A stretch of 64,000 nucleotides of DNA from Solimonas sp036405815 (GTDB taxonomy: Bacteria > Pseudomonadota > Gammaproteobacteria > Nevskiales > Nevskiaceae). A program made the position numbers and the translations under genes. Of the stretch, positions 36,326-43,746 are shown in pieces. The notes beneath the pieces were generated by a model, which was not told where the DNA came from, made no database searches, and saw only the letters and a program-made list of their open reading frames with translations. Position 1 is the stretch's first letter. Each line of letters starts with the position of its first letter. The stretch spans positions 69,775 through 133,774 of the forward strand of contig DASWWX010000025.1 in assembly GCA_036405815.1 (NCBI GenBank). Direction: 5' to 3'.

Positions 36326-36967
36326 ATGGCGATTCCGGCCAAGAGCAAGTACGTGATGGACGCGCGCCCGGCGCCGCGCGCGGGGCTGACGTTGTTCTGC
36401 GCGCGCGACGATGTCGCCAGTCTATGGGCGCGTATCGTGCTCGCCGAGAAGGACGTGGACAGCGCGCGTATCGAATGGATCGTGCCGGGCAAGCCGCATC
36501 ACGATCTGCTGGTGCTCAACCCCGCCGGCACGCTGCCGACACTGGTGGATCGCGATACCGTGCTGTATCCCGCCTCGGTCGTCGCCGAGTACCTGGATGA
36601 GCGTTACCCGCACCCGCGCCTGCTGCCGGCCGATCCGGCGCTGCGCGGCCGCATTCGCATGATGCTGCTGCGCATCGAACACGAGCTGTTCCCGGCCCTG
36701 ACCGCGCTCGCCGCCGGCGCCAAGGCCACGGAAGCCAAGGCGCTGCGCAAGAAGCTCGGCGAGCAGCTGGTGGGTGCCAGCCCGCTGTTCTCCGCGCGCG
36801 GCTGGTGCATGGGCCTGGACTACAACCTCGCCGACTGCGCCTTCGCCGCACTGTTCACGCAGATGCTGCGCATGGACCTCAAGGCGCTGCTGGCCAGCGA
36901 CCCGGCCATCGTGCGCTACGCCGAACGCCTGCTGACGCGGCCCGGCGTTCAGGCCGCAATCCGCTAA
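36326..36967 (+). CDS. sspA: stringent starvation protein A (GST-like)
   Basis: 213 residues with a thioredoxin-like N-terminal half (LTLFCARDDVASLWARIVLAEKDV, then NPAGTLPTLVDRDTVLYPASVVAEYLDERYPHP) and an all-helical C-terminal half, the glutathione-S-transferase layout without enzymatic residues. SspA binds RNA polymerase and affects stationary-phase and acid-stress transcription. The petABC-sspA-sspB order is conserved. It starts 15 bases after the petC terminator and so needs its own promoter or read-through. Confidence 0.93.
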   Translation: MAIPAKSKYVMDARPAPRAGLTLFCARDDVASLWARIVLAEKDVDSARIEWIVPGKPHHDLLVLNPAGTLPTLVDRDTVLYPASVVAEYLDERYPHPRLLPADPALRGRIRMMLLRIEHELFPALTALAAGAKATEAKALRKKLGEQLVGASPLFSARGWCMGLDYNLADCAFAALFTQMLRMDLKALLASDPAIVRYAERLLTRPGVQAAIR

Positions 36968-37017
36968 GCTCCCGGCAGTCCTGACGGACTGCCTCTCGCC
37001 TTTCGACGACAGCCCCC

Positions 37018-37452
37018 ATGCCGCCGACCGCTCCACTTCGCTCCCGCCGCCCCTATCTGATCCGCGCGATCTTCGACTGGGCCTGCGACAGCGGCTTCAC
37101 GCCGCACCTGCTGGTCGCCGCCGACTACGCCGGTGTCGTGGTGCCGCGCGAGTTCGTGCAGGACGGCAAGATCACGCTCAACATCAGCCCGTCCGCGGTG
37201 CGTAACCTGGATCTGCAGCAGGATCCGATCTGGTTCTCCGCGCGCTTCGGTGGCCGCCCCTTCGACGTACAAGTCCCCAGCGGCGCGGTGCTGGGCGTCT
37301 TTGCGCGCGAAAACGGGGAAGGCGTGCTGTTCGGCGAGCCCGAGCCGCTGCCCGAAGGCGCCGGCACTGGCAGCGATGCCGACGGCCCGCGTGAGCCGGA
37401 ACCGCCGAAGCCACCCAGACCGGGCCGGCCGCAACTGCGCGTCGTCAAATAG
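37018..37452 (+). CDS. sspB: ClpXP specificity-enhancing factor SspB
   Basis: 144 residues. The folded N-terminal part (RPYLIRAIFDWACDSGFTPHLLVAAD, FSARFGGRPFDVQVPSGAVLGVFA) binds ssrA-tagged proteins, and a proline-rich linker leads to the short C-terminal tail RPQLRVVK, the conserved peptide that docks on ClpX. It delivers tagged substrates to ClpXP. It follows sspA by 50 bases. Confidence 0.95.
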   Translation: MPPTAPLRSRRPYLIRAIFDWACDSGFTPHLLVAADYAGVVVPREFVQDGKITLNISPSAVRNLDLQQDPIWFSARFGGRPFDVQVPSGAVLGVFARENGEGVLFGEPEPLPEGAGTGSDADGPREPEPPKPPRPGRPQLRVVK

Positions 37453-37455
37453 GGC

Positions 37456-37475
37456 ATCCGGGCGAACGCCCGGAT
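37456..37475 (+). terminator. hairpin after sspB
   Basis: ATCCGGGC and GCCCGGAT form a perfect 8-bp stem around GAAC, starting 4 bases after the sspB stop. There is no U-tract; it may act on transcripts from either side because the next gene converges. Confidence 0.5.
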
Positions 37476-37538
37476 CGGTGCCGCTATCCCGCGCGCGTCA
37501 CCACGCGCCCTTCACTGGCCTCGTTTCACCGGCACCGT

Positions 37539-37808
37539 TCAGGCGGACCGCACCAGCGCGGCCGTGAGTCGGCGCACCGCCGGCAGCATCAGCATCAGTA
37601 CCGGGAACGCGATCACCCAGGACAGGCCCCAGGCGCCCAGCCACGTGGTCAGCAGCTGCGGCGACAAGCCTATGGTCTTGATCGTGCTGATCAGCGACAC
37701 GATGCACGTCATGAAGATCGACAGCAGCATCGGCAATACCAACGCGCCATAACGCGCCGGCAGCTTGGGAATCCCAAAAGCGATAGTCGTTCGATCCGAT
37801 GTGGTCAC
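37539..37808 (-). CDS. DUF2798-like small membrane protein
   Basis: 89 residues from a GTG at 37808 with GGGAG about 8 bases upstream. Two membrane helices are clear: VLPMLLSIFMTCIVSLISTI and LGAWGLSWVIAFPVLMLMLP, with KLPARYGALV before the first. This is the two-helix layout of DUF2798 proteins, whose role is unknown. It is the last of a leftward group of small accessory genes. Confidence 0.8.
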   Translation of the reverse strand: MTTSDRTTIAFGIPKLPARYGALVLPMLLSIFMTCIVSLISTIKTIGLSPQLLTTWLGAWGLSWVIAFPVLMLMLPAVRRLTAALVRSA

Positions 37809-37835
37809 GCTGGTGCTCCCGATCTCAAAACCGCC

Positions 37836-38276
37836 TCAACTCTTTTTGCTCGTCGGCGCGTAGGCCCCGTCGAACCGCGGCAGATCGTCGCGGATCGACC
37901 ACCACCCGGCCTTGGAGCCCGTATAGAAATGCGCTGCCGGCTGCGCCATCACGGGCTCATCGAGCAGACCGACGCGAATGCGCAACACATCCGGCAGCGC
38001 GTCCTTGCGGCTGTAGACCGGCGAACCGCAGTGGCTGCAGAACACGCGTTGCTTGCCCGGTGACGACTCGAAATGCTTCAGCAGCTCCGCACCCGCCAGC
38101 AGTTCGAACGCAGACGCCGTCACCGGCAGGTTCGAAGCAAACGGCGTGCCCTGCGCCTTGCGGCACTGCGAGCAATGGCAAATCTGGATCGGCGCCAGCG
38201 CGCCCCGAATCCGGAATCGCACCCCGCCGCACAAGCAACCGCCGGTGTGCATGGTCTTCTCGTCCGAAGAATCCAT
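37836..38276 (-). CDS. GFA family protein (glutathione-dependent formaldehyde-activating-like)
   Basis: 146 residues. The zinc-binding cysteines are all present: GGCLCGGVRF, CHCSQCRKAQG and VFCSHCGSPVYS, in family order. GFA-domain proteins bind zinc; most members, unlike the named enzyme, have no proven activity. The ATG at 38276 is preferred because a GGGAGA site lies upstream. It is 24 bases downstream of the hypothetical gene before it and probably lies in the same leftward run. Confidence 0.88.
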   Translation of the reverse strand: MDSSDEKTMHTGGCLCGGVRFRIRGALAPIQICHCSQCRKAQGTPFASNLPVTASAFELLAGAELLKHFESSPGKQRVFCSHCGSPVYSRKDALPDVLRIRVGLLDEPVMAQPAAHFYTGSKAGWWSIRDDLPRFDGAYAPTSKKS

Positions 38277-38299
38277 AAACTCATCTCTCCCGATCACGC

Positions 38300-38554
38300 C
38301 TAGCGCAGCGGCTGTGGACGACAGACCGGCCCCGGGATCACCGGCAAGCCCAATGCCGCGCGAATCGCGGCGATGGCCCGCATCTTCAGGTGCGGCTCAC
38401 CCTTGATCCGCTCCAGCGCTTCCAGCAGCGCGGCGATATCGAGCGGCCCGGCCTCGCCCACTCGCTTCACCGCCTGGGCCAAGGCGTCGGCATCGCCTTC
38501 CAGCGCGAAGGCCTCGGCGAGATCGGCGATGACGGATATCGAGTCAATGCGCAT
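38300..38554 (-). CDS. hypothetical protein, 84 residues
   Basis: I do not recognise this protein. From the ATG at 38554 it reads as a mostly helical, Ala/Leu-rich sequence (DSISVIADLAEAFALEG, LDIAALLEALERIKGEP) with a Pro/Cys-containing tail. The ribosome-binding site is weak (GAGGA about 13 bases upstream). It fits neatly between DUF2200 and GFA genes on the same strand, which is the main support for it being real. Confidence 0.45.
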   Translation of the reverse strand: MRIDSISVIADLAEAFALEGDADALAQAVKRVGEAGPLDIAALLEALERIKGEPHLKMRAIAAIRAALGLPVIPGPVCRPQPLR

Positions 38555-38642
38555 GAAGCTACGGAAATCCTCAGTTCTTATACGGGACCCGAATCTCGCG
38601 GATCGCGTGCGGAGCCAACCCGCAACAGTCGAGGCGTGCCGA

Positions 38643-38990
38643 TCAACGCAGGATCCTCTCCATCGTCTTTCCTTTCGCCAATTCGTCAACCAGCTTGTCC
38701 AGGTAGCGGATCTTCCGCATCAATGGGTCTTCAACCTCTTCCACCCGAACGCCGCAGACGACGCCCTTGATGAGCGACACATTCGGATGCAAAGCAGGCG
38801 CCTGCGCGAAGAACGTCTTGAAATCATTATGCTGCTGGAGCTGCCGCTCCAGACCTGATGGGCTGTACCCCGTCAGCCAGCAGATGATCCGATCGACCTC
38901 GTCCTTGGTGCGCCCCTTGCGCGCCGCCTTCTGAACGTAGAGCGGATACACCTTGGAGAAGGCCATGGCGAAAACTCGATGCTCGGACAT
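38643..38990 (-). CDS. DUF2200 family protein
   Basis: 115 residues starting MSEHRVFAMAFSKVYPLYVQ, the family N-terminus, then RTKDEVDRIICWLTGYSPSGL and a C-terminal DPLMRKIRYLDKLVDELAKG. GGAG lies about 8 bases before the ATG at 38990. Function is unknown for the family; its members are often scattered among accessory genes. It is separated from the GlcD-like gene by 113 bases. Confidence 0.88.
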   Translation of the reverse strand: MSEHRVFAMAFSKVYPLYVQKAARKGRTKDEVDRIICWLTGYSPSGLERQLQQHNDFKTFFAQAPALHPNVSLIKGVVCGVRVEEVEDPLMRKIRYLDKLVDELAKGKTMERILR

Positions 38991-39103
38991 CCCGTTACTC
39001 CAAGTTGATCGACGGTCCGACCCCGTCATGGCGTGATCGGGGCTCTGTCGCGAGTGCCCGCCGCGTCAGGCAGATCGCCACACTCATACCGTTCGATCAC
39101 GAC

Positions 39104-40522
39104 TCAGATCCCTGGCAGCGCCTTGCCTGGATTGAGAATGCCGTTCGGGTCCAGCGCGCGCTTGATTGTGCGCATGGCGTCCAGCGTGTCCTCGGCAATT
39201 TCCCAGCCGACGAAGTCGCGCTTCTCGATACCGACGCCGTGCTCGCCGGAGAGCGTGCCCTCCAGGTCGAGCACGAGTCGAAAGACATCGGTCAGGCAGG
39301 CGTGGACGGCCTGCATCTGCGCGGGGTCTTCGGGGTCCACCAGCAGGTTGGTGTGCATGTTGCCGTTGCCGGCATGGCCGAAGTTGACGATGCGGATGTC
39401 GTGCTTCTGCGACAGGCGCTGCAAACCGGTGACCAGCTCCGGAATGCGCGTCACCGGCACGCAGACGTCTTCATTGACCTTCTTGGGCGCGATCTTGCGC
39501 AGGCAGGGCGACAGCGCCTTGCGGCAGGCCCACAGCGCATCGGCTTCGGCGGCACTGGCGGCGGTCTTGAGTTCGACCAGCCCCGGCCCGCGCGCGGCTT
39601 CGGCCACCGCGCGCTCGGCGTTGGCCAGCGTCTCGGCGCTGCCGTCGACCTCGATCATCAGCAGCGCACCCGTGCCGGCCGGCACGCCGGTAGGCTGATA
39701 GTGCTCGGCGAGCTGCACCGCGTCGCCATCCATGAATTCCAGTGCGCTTGGCGTTTCCGGCTGGGCCATGATGCGCGCCACCGCCTCGGCCGCCGCTTTC
39801 ACGTCCGCATAGCAGGCGCGCAAGGTGCGGATCTGCTGCGGCTTGGGCAACAGCTTGAGCGTGGCTTCGGTGATGACCGCAAGCGTGCCTTCGCTGCCCA
39901 CCAGCAGCCGCGTGAGGTCGTAGCCGACCACGCCCTTGGTCGTGGTGCAGCCGGTCTTCAGCGTCTTGCCGGCGCCGCTGACCGCGCGCAGGCCGAGGAT
40001 GTTGTCCCGTGCGGTGCCGTACTTCACGGCGCGTGGACCGCCGGCGCAGCAGGCGAGGTTGCCGCCCACCGTGGAGTAGCCGAGGCTGGTCGGGTCCGGC
40101 GCCCAGAACAGGCCGTGCCTGGCGGCTTCGGCCTGCACATCGCCGTTGAGCGCGCCGGCCTCGCATTCGAGCAAACGGTCGCCGGGGGACAGGCGCAGGA
40201 TGCGATTCATGCGCTCCAGGCTCAGCACCACGCCGCCATGGATCGGCACCGTGGCACCGGTGGTGTTGGTGCCGCGACCGCGCGCGATCAGCGGCAGGCG
40301 GTATTCGTTGCAGATCGACACCACGGCCAGCACGTCGTCGTGACTGGCGGCCAGCACCACGGCCTGCGGCATCGCCATGCGCTTGGAGTTGTCGTAACCG
40401 TAGGCCAGGCAATCCGCCGCGTCGGTGTACAGGCGCTCGGCGGGAATCTGCGCGCGCAGGCGGCGCGCGGCATCTTCGGGCAACGGCGCCGCGGACTGGA
40501 TCAGCGGGCCGTTCGTGTTCAT
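39104..40522 (-). CDS. FAD-binding oxidase (GlcD/D-lactate dehydrogenase-like)
   Basis: 472 residues. The FAD-binding PCMH domain covers residues 40-230 with PLIARGRGTNTTGATVP and GGNLACCAGGPRAVKYG, and the C-terminal cap has NFGHAGNGNMHTNLLVD and SGEHGVGIEKRDF, the signature of FAD-linked 2-hydroxyacid dehydrogenases such as GlcD, Dld and D-2-hydroxyglutarate dehydrogenase. Which D-2-hydroxyacid it oxidises cannot be read here. No glcE or glcF partner is present, so a single-subunit enzyme is likely. The ATG overlaps the stop of the SIS-domain gene as ATGA. Confidence 0.92.
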   Translation of the reverse strand: MNTNGPLIQSAAPLPEDAARRLRAQIPAERLYTDAADCLAYGYDNSKRMAMPQAVVLAASHDDVLAVVSICNEYRLPLIARGRGTNTTGATVPIHGGVVLSLERMNRILRLSPGDRLLECEAGALNGDVQAEAARHGLFWAPDPTSLGYSTVGGNLACCAGGPRAVKYGTARDNILGLRAVSGAGKTLKTGCTTTKGVVGYDLTRLLVGSEGTLAVITEATLKLLPKPQQIRTLRACYADVKAAAEAVARIMAQPETPSALEFMDGDAVQLAEHYQPTGVPAGTGALLMIEVDGSAETLANAERAVAEAARGPGLVELKTAASAAEADALWACRKALSPCLRKIAPKKVNEDVCVPVTRIPELVTGLQRLSQKHDIRIVNFGHAGNGNMHTNLLVDPEDPAQMQAVHACLTDVFRLVLDLEGTLSGEHGVGIEKRDFVGWEIAEDTLDAMRTIKRALDPNGILNPGKALPGI

Positions 40523-41121
40523 GCGGCGCCGGGGTAGAGCTGTTCGTCGATCGCGTCGCAGAGACAGTGCAGGAACAGGATGTGCACTTCCTGCACGCGC
40601 GCGGTAACGCTGGACGCCGAGCGCAACTCGATATCGTCACCGCGCAGCAACCTGGCCATCCTGCCACCGTCCTTGCCGGTCAGCGCGATCACGCTCATGC
40701 CCAGCGCCTGCGCAGCCTCGATGGCCTTGACCACGTTCGGTGAGTTACCGGACGTGGAGATCGCCAGCAGCACGTCGCCCTTGCGGCCGAGCGCCTGCAC
40801 CTGCTTGGCAAAAATCTGGTCGAAGGCGTAGTCGTTGGCAATCGCCGTCAAGGCCGAGGTATCGACGGTCAGCGCGATGCCCGGCAGCCCGGGGCGCTCG
40901 CGCTCGTAACGGCCGGTGAGTTCGGCCGCAAAATGCTGCGCGTCGCCGGCCGATCCGCCGTTGCCGCAGGCCAGCACCTTGCCGCCAGCCTGGAGCCGTT
41001 CGGCGAGCAGGCGCGACGCGCGTTCCAGCGCCGGCACCGCAGCGGCGAGCGTGTCCTGCTTGGCGCGGATGCTGGCTTCGAAATGGGACCGCAGACGAGC
41101 TTGGAGATCCATGCGCGTCAT
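40519..41121 (-). CDS. diaA: SIS-domain protein DiaA (GmhA-like)
   Basis: 200 residues, one SIS domain: KVLACGNGGSAGDAQHFAAELTGRYE, then DVLLAISTSGNSPNVVKAIEAA and the C-terminal HILFLHCLCDAIDEQLY. Sequence alone does not separate phosphoheptose isomerase GmhA from its paralogue DiaA, which binds DnaA and promotes timely replication initiation. The order lpoA-yraN-diaA divergent from rsmI is that of diaA in E. coli, so I favour DiaA. ATG codons at 41121 and 41112 are both possible; neither has a clear ribosome-binding site. Confidence 0.85.
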   Translation of the reverse strand: MTRMDLQARLRSHFEASIRAKQDTLAAAVPALERASRLLAERLQAGGKVLACGNGGSAGDAQHFAAELTGRYERERPGLPGIALTVDTSALTAIANDYAFDQIFAKQVQALGRKGDVLLAISTSGNSPNVVKAIEAAQALGMSVIALTGKDGGRMARLLRGDDIELRSASSVTARVQEVHILFLHCLCDAIDEQLYPGAA

Positions 41122-41200
41122 TGTGAACCGGTGGCGGCGGACGGGCCAGTCGCGCCGCAGGCGTCGCGGGCGGGCGGCCGAATCCTGATCGGTGGGCCGC

Positions 41201-41542
41201 TCAGAAGCCGTCGAAGGCGGCGAGAATCCAGTCCAGCTTGCCGCCGCCGTCCAGCGCCACGACGTCGAATCGCACGACGCGCTGTGCGTGTGCGGCGTGC
41301 TCGGCCAGATACAACTGCGTGGCGAGGATGATGCGACGCTGCTTGCGGGCGTCGACCGAGGCGGCGGCCCCGCCGAAGGCACCGTGACTGCGCAGGCGCA
41401 CCTCGACGACGACCAGCACGGTACCGTCCAGCATCACCAGATCGAGTTCGCCGCCGCGGTAGCGGACGTTGCGATCGACGAGGCGCAGGCCCTGGCGCTG
41501 CAGATGCCGCAGCGCGAGGTCCTCCGCCTCGGCACCGGTCAC
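41201..41542 (-). CDS. yraN: YraN family (UPF0102) endonuclease-like protein
   Basis: 113 residues, standard length. The restriction-endonuclease-like core is visible: GAEAEDLALRHLQRQGLRL, RYRGGELDLVMLDGTVLVVVEV (Glu/Asp/Glu metal-site pattern), then FDVVALDG. Function is unproven; a nuclease role is suggested by fold only. The GTG start at 41542 overlaps the lpoA stop as GTGA. Confidence 0.93.
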   Translation of the reverse strand: MTGAEAEDLALRHLQRQGLRLVDRNVRYRGGELDLVMLDGTVLVVVEVRLRSHGAFGGAAASVDARKQRRIILATQLYLAEHAAHAQRVVRFDVVALDGGGKLDWILAAFDGF

Positions 41543-42828
41543 GGCGTCAGCAGGCCCGTGCCCGACAGCGGACGCAGCCCGCCGGTTTCGATCTGCACGC
41601 AGTCCAGGCCGCGCTCGATCTGATGGCCGCGCCAGCGCAACCGGCCGGAGGCGCCGTCCACCGCCTCGCCGACCCGCAACTCGCCGCGCAGCAAGCCCGC
41701 ACTCACGCGCTGCGCGTCACGACCCAGCGCATACAAACGCGGCTGCGCAACCGTCGTCGGCAGGCTCTCGACTTCGGCGCGCGACGGCGCCCAGATCGCA
41801 CTGTCGCCGACGGTCCAAGGGGTATCGCAGAAACGCATGCCAGCGCGGTCGGCATCGCTGCGCCCGTCGTAGACCAGCGCGGTGGCATAGATCGGCAAGC
41901 CGGTGGCGCGGTGGAAGCGGAACTGCGGGCCGAGCAGGCGCGCATCCTGCGCGCGCGCGACCATGAAAATCAGATCGAGGTCGCTACGGCGCTTGGCCTC
42001 GAACTCGGTTTTCACGCCCAGGATCGAGGTCAGGGCGCGGTGACGCTCCTGGCTGGCAGCGACCCCCATCAGGCCTTCGATGGCCTTGGACTGCTCGGTG
42101 GCACGCCCCAGCGGGTAGCGTTCGGCACGCATCACAGACCCGCCGTTCTGGCGCAGGCGCTCGGAGAATGCCGCCAGCGCACGCTCGCCCCAGTCGGTTT
42201 CCGGCACCAGCGCGACGGCGCGGCGCAGGCCCTGCGCGGCGGCGTGGTCGGCGGCGGCGCGGGCCTCGTCCTCTGGCGCCAGACCCATCTGGAAGAAGTT
42301 GAACGGCAGCGGAGTACCGGCGTCGAGGAAGTTCAGACCCAGCACCGGCACCGGCGGATTCAGCGCTGCCAGCATCGCCACGCTTTCCTTGCGCAGCGGG
42401 CCGACGACGAAATCGGCGCCCTCGTTGAGCGCACGCTGGAACACCGCCATCAGCGCTTCGTCGCCGCTGCCGACGTCATAGACACGCACGTTGCCGCGCG
42501 CACCGTCGTTGAAATGCGCGGACAGGAAGCCGTCACGCACCGCCTCGCCAGTCGCGGAGAAATTGCCCGATAGCGGCAGCAGCAAGGCAATGTTGCCCTC
42601 GCGGCGCACCGGTGCCGGAGCCGGCTCCACCGGCGCGGACGGCCAGTAGCCGTAGGCAGGATCGGTCTGCGCGGTATGGGTCGGCGCGGTCGGCCCCGGC
42701 GCGGTCGCCGACGAGGGCGGCGGGGGGCGCTCGGGCAGCGGCTGCGCGGTCGCGCAGCCGGCAACGGCCGCGGCCAGCGCGACCGCCGGCAACGCGTATC
42801 GGAACGGTGCGAACGGGGTCTTCGGCAT
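41539..42828 (-). CDS. lpoA: penicillin-binding protein activator LpoA, short form
   Basis: 429 residues. A lipoprotein signal ends VAGC, followed by a Pro/Thr/Ala-rich spacer of about 50 residues and then a periplasmic-binding-protein-like domain: NIALLLPLSGNFSATGEAVRDGF, DFVVGPLRKESVAMLAAL, PIYATALVYDG. LpoA is an outer-membrane lipoprotein that activates PBP1A. The E. coli protein has an extra N-terminal TPR domain of about 250 residues, which is missing here, so this is the C-terminal-domain-only form. The start is 15 bases from the divergent rsmI start. Confidence 0.92.
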   Translation of the reverse strand: MPKTPFAPFRYALPAVALAAAVAGCATAQPLPERPPPPSSATAPGPTAPTHTAQTDPAYGYWPSAPVEPAPAPVRREGNIALLLPLSGNFSATGEAVRDGFLSAHFNDGARGNVRVYDVGSGDEALMAVFQRALNEGADFVVGPLRKESVAMLAALNPPVPVLGLNFLDAGTPLPFNFFQMGLAPEDEARAAADHAAAQGLRRAVALVPETDWGERALAAFSERLRQNGGSVMRAERYPLGRATEQSKAIEGLMGVAASQERHRALTSILGVKTEFEAKRRSDLDLIFMVARAQDARLLGPQFRFHRATGLPIYATALVYDGRSDADRAGMRFCDTPWTVGDSAIWAPSRAEVESLPTTVAQPRLYALGRDAQRVSAGLLRGELRVGEAVDGASGRLRWRGHQIERGLDCVQIETGGLRPLSGTGLLTP

Positions 42829-42843
42829 AATCCGAAGTATGAC

Positions 42844-43746
42844 ATGCAGCCCCACGCCGACGACGTGAACGACCGCGCGCCCATCTCGCCGGGCCATCTC
42901 TATGTCGTGCCAACGCCGTTGGGCAATCTCGGCGACCTGAGTCCGCGCGCGCAGCAGGTGCTGGCGGCGGTGGATGCGGTCTGCGCCGAGGACACCCGCA
43001 ACAGCGGCGGTCTGCTGGCGCACTTCGGCATCCAGCGGCCGCTGCTGGCGGTGCACGAACACAACGAATCCGATCTCTGCGAACGCCTGGTCGCGCGCCT
43101 GCGCGCCGGCGACAGCCTGGCGCTGATCTCCGACGCCGGCACGCCGCTGATCTCCGACCCCGGCTTCGTGCTGGTGCGCGCGGCGCGCGATGCGAACCTG
43201 CCGGTGATGGTCATTCCCGGCCCTTGCGCGGCGGTCGCGGCGCTCTCGATCGCCGGCCTGCCCAGCGACCGCTTCGTCTTCGAGGGTTTTCTGCCGGCCA
43301 AGGCCGGCGCGCGGCGTCAGCGGCTGGAAGCCCTGGCCGCGGAAACGCGCACACTGATCTTCTACGAATCCAGCCATCGCATCGCCGACACGGTCGCCGA
43401 TCTGGCCGCCGTACTCGGCGGCGACCGCGAGGTCTGCTTGGCCCGCGAGCTGACCAAGCTGCACGAGGAAAGTCATCGCGCGCCTGCGGCCGCGCTGGTC
43501 GAATGGCTGCGCGAGAACCCTTATCGCGAGAAAGGCGAGTTCGTGCTGGTCGTCGCCGGCGCGGCGCAGACCGCCGACCCCGGTGAGGCCGAAGCCGAGC
43601 GCGTGCTGCGTGTGCTACTCGGCGCCCTGCCCGCCTCCGGCGCCGCCCGCGTCGCCGCCGAGCTGACCGGCCGGCGTCGCAAGGATTTGTATGCCCTCGC
43701 GCTGCGCATCGGCGGCGACGAGCACCACCCGGAGTCCGACACATGA
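42844..43746 (+). CDS. rsmI: 16S rRNA 2'-O-methyltransferase RsmI
   Basis: 300 residues. The tetrapyrrole-methylase-type fold is clear: LYVVPTPLGNLGDLSPRA, CAEDTRNSGGLLAHFG, LALISDAGTPLISDPG, PGPCAAVAALSIAGLP. RsmI methylates the ribose of C1402 in 16S rRNA. The rsmI/lpoA divergent pair is a conserved landmark. The stop overlaps the DUF885 gene start as ATGA. Confidence 0.95.
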   Translation: MQPHADDVNDRAPISPGHLYVVPTPLGNLGDLSPRAQQVLAAVDAVCAEDTRNSGGLLAHFGIQRPLLAVHEHNESDLCERLVARLRAGDSLALISDAGTPLISDPGFVLVRAARDANLPVMVIPGPCAAVAALSIAGLPSDRFVFEGFLPAKAGARRQRLEALAAETRTLIFYESSHRIADTVADLAAVLGGDREVCLARELTKLHEESHRAPAAALVEWLRENPYREKGEFVLVVAGAAQTADPGEAEAERVLRVLLGALPASGAARVAAELTGRRRKDLYALALRIGGDEHHPESDT

